From assembly GCF_000158475.2 (NCBI RefSeq), contig NZ_KI392031.1:1673583-1737582 (forward strand): a DNA stretch of 64,000 bases. The letters run 5' to 3'. The stretch's first letter is position 1; each line of letters begins with the position of its first letter. The notes under the pieces are model-generated. The model searched no databases. It was given only the letters and a program-made list of their open reading frames with translations, and was not told the origin of the DNA. A program made the position numbers and the translations under genes. This document shows, in pieces, positions 57,555 through 64,000 of the stretch. This DNA comes from Oxalobacter paraformigenes (GTDB lineage: Bacteria; Pseudomonadota; Gammaproteobacteria; Burkholderiales; Burkholderiaceae_D).

Positions 57555-58214
57555 TTATCTGTTTCCGGACAGATAAACGACCAGCTGCAACCGATCCCGT
57601 ATCTGCAATTTGTCGAATATTGACGTCAAATGGGCTTTGACTGTTCTTTCTGAAATATCCAGTTTCCGCGCAATGTTTTTGTTGTTTTCGCCTGTCGCGA
57701 CCAGTCGCGCGATTTCGTGTTCCCGCCTTGTCAGACTGTTCAGGCGCTCTGCCCATCCCGCGGCGACAGGTTCGCGATCCGGATAAGGCGAAACAGGAGA
57801 GCGGCTGGAAAGTCCTTTCAACCTTTCCATCAGGGCCGGAATACCGGCAGACGATAACCAGACTCCTTTTTTTGAAACCACATCGAGGATTTTCCGGCAT
57901 TCCGATTCAGGCATAAGCGGCGAACAGCACGCCACCGCGCCGGCTGCCAGAGCCGCCAGTTCCGATTCGGGTGTGAAAGAGACCCCAGCCAGTATCAGCC
58001 GGGACGGCTTCCGGGCGGCGGTAACAGCCTTCAATACGCCCTTATTCCGCGCCTCCGGAAGCGTCATGTCCAGTATGACCACTTCCGCCGGTTTCTCGTT
58101 CAGGAAACGATCCAGTTCAGCAATACTTCCCACCACATCGACCCATGACGAATTCGCGATAATCCTGTTCCATCGGGTTTCAAATTTTTCATCCGCCGTT
58201 GCAATCACATACAT
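57555..58214 (-). CDS. LuxR-type response regulator with degenerate receiver
   Basis: A 219-residue regulator from ATG 58214 (MYVIATADEKF); a TTG six codons upstream is possible. The receiver-like domain keeps the phospho-acceptor-like Asp49 (VVILDMTLPE) and an acidic pair (DE at 8-9), but the switch threonine and the conserved lysine appear to be replaced (ILAGVSF; GAVACCSPLMP), so phosphorylation may not matter. The C-terminal helix-turn-helix (LTRREHEIARLVATGENNKNIARKLDISERTVKAHL) is a clear GerE/LuxR domain. It is convergent with lapC and its own promoter carries two GTTTAAGC octamers. A role in control of the Lap genes is inferred from position only. Confidence 0.88.
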   Translation of the reverse strand: MYVIATADEKFETRWNRIIANSSWVDVVGSIAELDRFLNEKPAEVVILDMTLPEARNKGVLKAVTAARKPSRLILAGVSFTPESELAALAAGAVACCSPLMPESECRKILDVVSKKGVWLSSAGIPALMERLKGLSSRSPVSPYPDREPVAAGWAERLNSLTRREHEIARLVATGENNKNIARKLDISERTVKAHLTSIFDKLQIRDRLQLVVYLSGNR

Positions 58215-58254
58215 GAAGTTCAATCCCGACAATATTCAAGACGAATCAGGGTGA

Positions 58255-58282
58255 CCGTTTAAGCTAAACGGGACGTTTAAGC
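58255..58282 (-). promoter_or_regulatory. GTTTAAGC elements upstream of the LuxR-type gene
   Basis: CCGTTTA-AGC-TAAACGG (58255-58271) is a perfect palindrome; GTTTAAGC occurs twice as a direct repeat (58257-58264 and 58275-58282). It lies 41 bases ahead of the regulator's start and may be an autoregulatory operator shared with the exporter operon. Confidence 0.5.
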
Positions 58283-58494
58283 GCCTGTTTTTATATTACA
58301 AGATAATCAATTTCCCCACTTGAAATATCGTCAAAGCCGTCACTTTTGCCTCTGAAAAAACCACAGAACGTCTCATCTTGCGCATTCGTAATCGTTTCCA
58401 GCAAAATCCGGTTATAGTGTTATTCTGAATAACAGCTATTTTTAGTCCTGAACGTGTTTCAGTTCCCCCATTGATTTTTCGTTTCCTGTTTGCC

Positions 58495-60138
58495 ATGAAT
58501 TCAACCAATCTCGCCAATGCAGCGGTTTTCCAGAAGCTTGCCAGCCATTCCAAAGAAGCCGGAAAATGGTCGCTGAAAGATCTGTTTCAAAACGACCCGG
58601 GCCGTTTTCCTGCGATGACCCTGACAGCCGGAGGATTGTTTCTGGATTTCTCGAAGAATCTTATTACACAGGAAACGCTCGCACTTCTTTTCGAACTTTG
58701 CCGGGAGTGCCGGCTGGAGGAAATACGGGATGACATGTTCAGGGGTGACAAAATCAATACCACCGAACACCGTGCGGTTTTACATACGGCTTTAAGAGCG
58801 CCACGATACGAAAAAGTACTGGTCGATGGGAAAAATGTCATTCCCGAAATTCATGCCGTCCTCGACAAAATGCATCGTTTCTCCGAAAAAGTCCATTCCG
58901 GAGAATGGAAAGGCTATACCGGAAAACCCATTACCGACATTGTCAATATCGGGATCGGTGGTTCCGATCTGGGACCTCGTATGGTTTGTCAGGCACTGCG
59001 TGCCTTCCACGTAAAAGACATAAGAGTCCATTTCGTCGCCAATGTCGATGGGCATGATCTGGATGCCGTTCTGAAAAATGTGGCGCCTGAAACGACGCTC
59101 TTTATTGTGGCATCCAAAACGTTTACCACATTGGAAACCATGCTGAACGCCCATTCCGCACGCAGCTGGTTTCTGAATTACGGTACCGTCAGGGATTTGC
59201 AAAAACACTTTATCGCCATTTCAACCAATACGGAGGCCGTTGAAAAATTCGGGATTCATCCCGATAATCTTTTTCCCTTCTGGGACTGGGTCGGAGGCCG
59301 CTATTCCGTCTGGTCTGCCATCGGGTTACCTGTTGTACTGGCTGTCGGTTTCAATCACTTCACTGAATTTCTTGCCGGCGCACACGCTATGGATGTGCAT
59401 TTCAGGAATGCCCCACTGGCATCGAATATGCCAGTGCTTCTTGGTCTGGTCGGAATCTGGAACCGGAACTTTCTGGGATACTCTTCCGTTTCCATTGCCC
59501 CTTATCTGCAGGATCTTGTCAGTTTTCCCAATTATCTGCAGCAACTTGAAATGGAGAGTAACGGCAAACAGGTGCAGAAAAACGGGCGACACGTCGAATA
59601 CAACAGCTGTCCGGTTATCTGGGGAAATGTCGGTACCAACGGCCAACACGCTTATTTTCAATTGCTCCATCAGGGAACGGAAATCATTCCTGCCGATTTC
59701 ATAACGGCACTCTCTCCGCATCATACTCTTCCGAAACATCATTCCGCCCTGCTTGCCAATTGTTTCGCGCAATCGGAGGCATTGATGCTCGGCAAAACCG
59801 CCGATCAGGTCAGGGCCGACCTCGAAGCGGCAGGAATGAGTGCGGAGGAAATGAAAATCCAGATTGCCCAACGAACTTTCCCGGGCAACCGTCCCAGCAA
59901 TACGATCCTGATGAACGTTCTGCGTCCTGAAACGCTGGGTGCACTAACGGCACTTTATGAACACAAAACTTTTGTTCAGGGCGTTATCTGGAACGTCAAC
60001 AGCTTTGATCAATGGGGCGTCGAACTGGGCAAAATCCTCGCCAAAAGTATTCAAAACGAACTCGAAAGTTCGGAGCAGGGGTCTCACGACAGCTCAACCA
60101 GCGGCCTGATCGCTCTGGCAAAAGCTGCCCGGAAATAG
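58495..60138 (+). CDS. pgi: Glucose-6-phosphate isomerase
   Basis: Interconverts glucose-6-phosphate and fructose-6-phosphate. From ATG 58495 (MNSTNLANAAVFQKL) the 547-residue product has the family signatures IGIGGSDLGPRMVCQAL, VASKTFTTLETMLNA, WVGGRYSVWSAIGLPV and the C-terminal NSFDQWGVELGK. A TTG eight codons upstream is a less likely start. It faces the DUF1254 gene. Confidence 0.97.
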   Translation: MNSTNLANAAVFQKLASHSKEAGKWSLKDLFQNDPGRFPAMTLTAGGLFLDFSKNLITQETLALLFELCRECRLEEIRDDMFRGDKINTTEHRAVLHTALRAPRYEKVLVDGKNVIPEIHAVLDKMHRFSEKVHSGEWKGYTGKPITDIVNIGIGGSDLGPRMVCQALRAFHVKDIRVHFVANVDGHDLDAVLKNVAPETTLFIVASKTFTTLETMLNAHSARSWFLNYGTVRDLQKHFIAISTNTEAVEKFGIHPDNLFPFWDWVGGRYSVWSAIGLPVVLAVGFNHFTEFLAGAHAMDVHFRNAPLASNMPVLLGLVGIWNRNFLGYSSVSIAPYLQDLVSFPNYLQQLEMESNGKQVQKNGRHVEYNSCPVIWGNVGTNGQHAYFQLLHQGTEIIPADFITALSPHHTLPKHHSALLANCFAQSEALMLGKTADQVRADLEAAGMSAEEMKIQIAQRTFPGNRPSNTILMNVLRPETLGALTALYEHKTFVQGVIWNVNSFDQWGVELGKILAKSIQNELESSEQGSHDSSTSGLIALAKAARK

Positions 60139-60161
60139 TCCATCTGCGCTCCACAATAAAT

Positions 60162-60191
60162 AACGCGGCGTCCCTCCGTGTTGTTTCTTTT
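60162..60191 (+). terminator. Probable terminator after pgi
   Basis: AACGCGG (60162-60168) pairs with CCGTGTT (60176-60182) with one G-U pair, followed by GTTTCTTTT. It starts 24 bases after the pgi stop. Confidence 0.5.
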
Positions 60192-60234
60192 GCTGTTTTC
60201 GGTCATGACGATCCGGTTTTGACAAGGCGACTCT

Positions 60235-61725
60235 TCAGGTTCCGGGTACAACCACAGACGGCAAAGCACGATTTTCCGCTCCAGCGCCATCCGGATTCCG
60301 GAGTTGCGGCGGAGACCAGATACCTTTGAGCGCTTCTTCTCTGGGTTGATACAATTGAAGCAATACGAAAAACGGCCCGGATGGGACAGACAGCCAGTTG
60401 GTTCTTTTCAAGGATTCCGGTATTTCCTGCTGGAGAGGGATAGAAAGACTTCCATCTTCGTTCAATTGAAGTATTTGTGAAGCCGAGTTGAGGATATAAG
60501 CGCTGTTCGGTTTGAGCGACGGTTTCTTGCCTGATGAATAAACCGTAAGCGTCCAGAAAGCGTCTACCGGAGGCAACCGGTCCTTTTCAAACCGTAATTC
60601 GTATCGGTTCCTGCCGACAAGTTTCTTTCGGCCTGCTTCCGTTTCATACACAATCGCCAGCATTTCTTCCGACGACCGGCCGAAAGGGTATCTGTCAGCC
60701 ATATAAGCCCGATAGGGATAATTTTCTTCCGTTTTTTCTTCTGTCTTGTAAACGGGATTCAGTTTTCCACTATCGGCTCGGGCCAGCGCTTCGAGTTCAG
60801 TTTGCCCTGCCGCCATTCCGTCAATCAACGCTTTCTTCCGTGTTTCAGACAGGCTTGCGTAATCGAAGGGCTTTCCGGGTTCAATCCCAATCCGGGCAAA
60901 GCGTTTCATAAGATCACTCTCTTCTTGCGGGATGGAACAGAACTGCAGCATAAAGTTCAGATAGGCAAAATATTCGGGCGTTTTGGCTTTTTCCGGCGAG
61001 AACGCCGGATAAGAAACAACCGTCATCTTCTCCTGCCCTGTCGTACCCGTATACCGGCTGAGCGGCACAATGCTGAATCGGCTCATCAGTTTTTCCACAT
61101 TTTTCAAATCGCCGCTACTTTCGATCCGGATACGGAACACCCCCAGCACGTAAGATGAGCGCGATTTGATAAACCTGTCAATGCCAGAAGGTTTCTGACC
61201 TTTCCAGCTGGATGAGGCAATCAGGTAACGGCCGCCCCGGTTCCCGTCTCTCCGGTTACTGATATAGTCGAACGTATTGGAAAAAAGATCGACAAACTGA
61301 ATGGAAAAGTAGCGCCCTGCCAGAGTTCCGGGAACCCGCAAAACACAGGGTTCGTTTTTCAGGTCGAACCATACACTCCCGTATGCCATTCCGGATTGCG
61401 CCCCGCCGGAACGGATTGTCTGAACGGGCTCCATATCCGGTAAAGGTTCCTCATCCATGTTGCCGACAGTTTCCGCCTTGTAAACGGTAACGGGATCGTA
61501 AATGGAACGCCATGCCAGTTCATTGAAAGGTTTCAAGAAACGGCGCCCGTCCCTGTCGATCGCGCGGATATACATATCTCCGTAAAGGCCGATCATCGGA
61601 TACCCGTAAATATAAGCTTCTTTGGCTATCTGGGTAATTTCCTCTTCGCCAGGCTGCCTTTCCTGATGACAGGATGTCGTCAACAGTATCACCATTAAAC
61701 CGAGGAAAAAGTGCCTGAATTTCAT
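60235..61725 (-). CDS. DUF1254/DUF1214-family lipoprotein
   Basis: A 496-residue exported protein with a lipoprotein-like signal (MKFRHFFLGLMVILLTTSC, Cys19; the lipobox LTTSC is not ideal). The N-terminal DUF1254 domain shows AYIYGYPMIGLYGDMYIRAID and GVWFD-like AYGSVWFDLKNEPCVLRVP with YFSIQFVDLFSNTFDYI; the C-terminal DUF1214 domain has PPVDAFWTLTVYS and the terminal SGPFFVLLQLYQPREEALKGIWSPP. These domains often occur together in secreted proteins of unknown activity. It is a single gene converging with pgi and divergent from tal. Confidence 0.85.
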   Translation of the reverse strand: MKFRHFFLGLMVILLTTSCHQERQPGEEEITQIAKEAYIYGYPMIGLYGDMYIRAIDRDGRRFLKPFNELAWRSIYDPVTVYKAETVGNMDEEPLPDMEPVQTIRSGGAQSGMAYGSVWFDLKNEPCVLRVPGTLAGRYFSIQFVDLFSNTFDYISNRRDGNRGGRYLIASSSWKGQKPSGIDRFIKSRSSYVLGVFRIRIESSGDLKNVEKLMSRFSIVPLSRYTGTTGQEKMTVVSYPAFSPEKAKTPEYFAYLNFMLQFCSIPQEESDLMKRFARIGIEPGKPFDYASLSETRKKALIDGMAAGQTELEALARADSGKLNPVYKTEEKTEENYPYRAYMADRYPFGRSSEEMLAIVYETEAGRKKLVGRNRYELRFEKDRLPPVDAFWTLTVYSSGKKPSLKPNSAYILNSASQILQLNEDGSLSIPLQQEIPESLKRTNWLSVPSGPFFVLLQLYQPREEALKGIWSPPQLRNPDGAGAENRALPSVVVPGT

Positions 61726-62055
61726 ACGTTCAAACTATTTGAAACATATATTCAAAAATTTAATGGCGCCCTTGTCAGGGAGAGTGATCCTACTGCATAT
61801 GACGATAAATTTCCCTTGTTAATCAGATATATCAATAAAAATATCTTCCGGTTTCGCTTATACTGGCTTCTGACACCATTAATCGGCCCCTTCTGTTGAA
61901 AGATGCCGGCAGCAACCCAAGCCGATATACTGCTCTTTTTGCATAGCCGCCATATTGATCTTTTTGGAACTGGCCGTTTGCGTATTGAAAAACAGCATTC
62001 AATGCGCATCGCCAGGTGATACTTTGACTGCCCAACCCCTTTTGAAAGTAGAGAT
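61726..62055. other. Gene-free spacer between the DUF1254 lipoprotein gene and tal
   Basis: 330 bases, AT-rich in the first half, with no supportable gene. TATACT at 61859-61864 is a possible -10 for tal. A short CCCT-TGTC-AGGG palindrome lies near 61770. It should hold both divergent promoters. Confidence 0.5.
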
Positions 62056-62991
62056 ATGAACCAACTGGAACAACTGAAACAGTACACGACCGTTGTAGCC
62101 GATACGGGAGACTTCCAATCCATACGCCGCTACTCGCCGCAAGATTCGACGACTAATCCTTCTCTCATTTTGAGAGCGGTCCAGAAAGACGCGTATCACG
62201 CCCTTCTCGAAAAAACGGTACGTGACAACCGGGACAAATCAACGGCAGCCATTATGGATCGCCTGCTGGTTGCATTCGGTGTGGAAATTCTGAAAATCGT
62301 TCCGGGACGCGTTTCCACCGAAACAGACGCCCGTCTTTCTTTCGATACGGAGGGCAGCATCGAAAAAGGACGCGAACTGATCGCCCTTTATAACGAAGCG
62401 GGTATTCCTAACGAGCGTGTTCTCATCAAGATCGCTTCGACATGGGAAGGAGTACGGGCTGCCGAAGTCCTTCAGAAAGAAGGGATTCGCTGCAATATGA
62501 CTCTGATGTTTTCCCTGCCGCAGGCCGTTGCGTGCGCTGAGGCGAATGTCCAGCTGATTTCGCCTTTTGTCGGCAGGATATACGACTGGTACAAGAAACA
62601 GACTGGCCAGGAATACACAGGCGAAAGCGATCCCGGCGTGCAATCCGTCAAAAAGATCTACAACTATTACCGCAAATTCGGTTATCCGACTGAAGTGATG
62701 GGAGCCAGCTTCCGCAATACCTCGCAAATCGTCGAACTGGCCGGTTGCGATCTGCTGACGATCAGTCCGGAACTTCTACAGAAACTGTCAGATTCGGACG
62801 CTCCTGTCACGCGCAAACTGAGTCCGGAGCAGGCGAAACAGGATTCTGTTGAAAGAGTCTCTTACGATGAAAAAACTTTCCGCCTTGCATTAAATGACGA
62901 TGCCATGGCAACAGAAAAACTGTCGGAAGGTATCCGTCTGTTTTGTGCAGATACGGTAAAATTGGAAAAAATGATTGACGAACTTCGCTAG
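62056..62991 (+). CDS. tal: Transaldolase
   Basis: Non-oxidative pentose phosphate enzyme that moves a dihydroxyacetone unit. The 311-residue TalB-type protein has [12 protein letters not shown], the Schiff-base lysine in [11 protein letters not shown] near residue 128, [21 protein letters not shown] and the [11 protein letters not shown] segment. Full length. With pgi it covers sugar-phosphate exchange for nucleotide and cell-wall precursors. Confidence 0.97.
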   Translation: MNQLEQLKQYTTVVADTGDFQSIRRYSPQDSTTNPSLILRAVQKDAYHALLEKTVRDNRDKSTAAIMDRLLVAFGVEILKIVPGRVSTETDARLSFDTEGSIEKGRELIALYNEAGIPNERVLIKIASTWEGVRAAEVLQKEGIRCNMTLMFSLPQAVACAEANVQLISPFVGRIYDWYKKQTGQEYTGESDPGVQSVKKIYNYYRKFGYPTEVMGASFRNTSQIVELAGCDLLTISPELLQKLSDSDAPVTRKLSPEQAKQDSVERVSYDEKTFRLALNDDAMATEKLSEGIRLFCADTVKLEKMIDELR

Positions 62992-63021
62992 TTCTACAGA
63001 CCGGCCGTTTTGCTTGTCCCT

Positions 63022-63065
63022 GAATGGTGTTTTCTTCTGAGTGGAGAAAACACCATTCCTGGTTT
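63022..63065 (+). terminator. Intrinsic terminator after tal
   Basis: GAATGGTGTTTTC (63022-63034) pairs with GAAAACACCATTC (63046-63058), followed by CTGGTTTTGG. A strong stem with a weak T-run, 30 bases after the tal stop. Confidence 0.75.
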
Positions 63066-63143
63066 TGGAAACCTGTTTTCTGATTAATACTTGTTCTCAT
63101 TCCTTGTCCCCGAAATAGCAGACTTTTTATTGATTGTTTGATC

Positions 63144-64000
63144 ATGACGTCCCTTCAACGGAATCATCCCCGGAACACACAAAAGAAAAACCTTGCAGGG
63201 CTAAGCGAAAAACAGGCACAGGAAAGATTGCATCTGGAAGGCCCGAATGAACTGGCCTCTGCAAAACCCCAGTCTGTTCTCGCCATCGCATGGGGCGTGG
63301 TATCTGAGCCCATGTTTCTGTTGCTGATCTCGTGCGGCTTCATTTACCTTATCATCGGCAATACTGAAGATGCCCTCATTCTTCTGGGATCGGTCTGCAT
63401 TATTGTGGCCATGAGCTTTTTACAGGAAAGAAAAAGCGAACGGACACTGGAAACCCTGCGCGATCTGACGAGTCCACGCGCGCTGGTTCTCCGGGACAAC
63501 GTTCAGATCCGGATTGCCGGCAAGAATATCGTTCGCGACGATATCGTCTTCCTTTCCGAAGGCGACCGCGTTCCGGCGGATGCTGTACTGCTTGATGCTC
63601 AAAACCTCTCTGTTGACGAATCGCTTTTGACCGGGGAAGCGGTTCCGGTCAGGAAACAGATTGCCGGAGAAAATGACAGATTTCGCGACAGCAAGCCGGG
63701 CGGTGACGATCTGCCTTTTCTTTTTTCCGGCACTTTGGTAGTTCAGGGCAAAGGGATCGCAAAAGTAACGGCCACAGGAGAAAAAACCGAACTCGGCAAA
63801 ATCGGCAAGGCGCTTTCTTTACAGGAAGAGGGAAACAGCCGGGTTCAGGCCGAAACGCGCCATGCCGTCAAAGTCGTTGCAACGGCCAGTGCAGCTCTGG
63901 TTGGCCTTCTGGTCGTATGGTACGGCATTACCCGACATGACTGGCTGCACGGCATTCTGGCCGGCCTGACACTGGCCATGAGTATTATGCCAGCCGAATT
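63144..64000 (+). CDS. Cation-transporting P-type ATPase (N-terminal part, cut by window edge)
   Basis: About 285 codons from ATG 63144 (MTSLQRNHPRNTQ) to the right edge. The N-terminal cation-ATPase domain (GLSEKQAQERLHLEGPNEL), two membrane helices (SEPMFLLLISCGFIYLII; ALILLGSVCIIVAMSFL), and the actuator domain with SVDESLLTGEAVPVRK (TGE motif) and LFSGTLVVQGKG are visible. There is no heavy-metal-binding Cys domain at the N-terminus, which favours a P2-type (Ca, Mg or Na/K-like) pump. The phosphorylation DKTGT site lies outside the window, so the ion cannot be assigned. Confidence 0.9.
   Translation, partial: MTSLQRNHPRNTQKKNLAGLSEKQAQERLHLEGPNELASAKPQSVLAIAWGVVSEPMFLLLISCGFIYLIIGNTEDALILLGSVCIIVAMSFLQERKSERTLETLRDLTSPRALVLRDNVQIRIAGKNIVRDDIVFLSEGDRVPADAVLLDAQNLSVDESLLTGEAVPVRKQIAGENDRFRDSKPGGDDLPFLFSGTLVVQGKGIAKVTATGEKTELGKIGKALSLQEEGNSRVQAETRHAVKVVATASAALVGLLVVWYGITRHDWLHGILAGLTLAMSIMPAE

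Noticed and set aside
61711-61899. 62-codon plus-strand frame overlapping the DUF1254 gene start
   Set aside because: It overlaps the start region of a divergent gene, lacks a ribosome-binding site and has no family features.

Overview
The window is a continuous piece of a betaproteobacterial chromosome, most like the Oxalobacteraceae and probably an Oxalobacter-type gut anaerobe. This rests on gene order (hflX-hfq-der-bamB-yfgM-hisS-ispG-rodZ-rlmN-ndk; fabF-acpP-fabG-fabD-fabH-plsX-rpmF-yceD; surE-pcm-nlpD-rlmD; ihfA-pheT-pheS-rplT-rpmI-infC-thrS-tRNA-Val; ppc divergent from hemX-hemY), on protein motifs, and on a GC content that looks close to 50%. No genus-level marker is present, so the genus is an inference. 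Coding density is high, and I see no insertion sequence, phage, CRISPR array or rRNA operon.

Layout. 1-9895 (minus strand): RNA chaperone, GTPases, outer-membrane assembly, HisS, isoprenoid and cell-shape genes, RlmN and nucleoside diphosphate kinase. 10013-13201 (minus): an envelope-stress block with a MucD/DegP protease, a very short RseA-like anti-sigma factor, RpoE and a YgfX-like membrane protein. 13278-19656 (minus): the fatty-acid synthesis cluster with L32 and YceD. 19757-24897: maf, methyltransferases, a LysR/ketopantoate reductase-like divergent pair and a MliC-like secreted protein. 24976-35553: aconitase A, a Sel1-repeat protein, HemY/HemX, PEP carboxylase and an enoyl-CoA hydratase-like protein. 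35594-41555 (minus): YciB, MsrB, RlmD, NlpD, Pcm, SurE, a MerR regulator and IHF alpha. 41591-48851 (minus): a translation superoperon headed by tRNA-Val. 49033-58214: a Lap-type biofilm adhesin-retention system. 58495-64000: phosphoglucose isomerase, a DUF1254 lipoprotein, transaldolase and the start of a P-type ATPase.

The most interesting system is the Lap module. A LapE/TolC-like outer-membrane channel, a LapG-type periplasmic protease (Cys114/His151/Asp168), a LapD-type inside-out c-di-GMP receptor with degenerate GGDEF and EAL motifs, an uncharacterised 115-residue protein, and a LapB/LapC type I exporter lie together, followed by a LuxR-type regulator with a degenerate receiver. The large adhesin they would export and retain is not in the window. 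A repeated palindromic element built on GTTTAAGC lies upstream of the exporter unit and of the regulator, with a relative upstream of the outer-membrane channel, which suggests a small local regulon.

A second theme is apparent streamlining. Several conserved neighbourhoods lack a gene that I would expect from other Betaproteobacteria: rpoS between nlpD and rlmD, rseB and the membrane/periplasmic half of rseA, hemC/hemD next to hemX, and pilF between rlmN and rodZ. Whether these genes are lost or moved elsewhere cannot be decided from this window.
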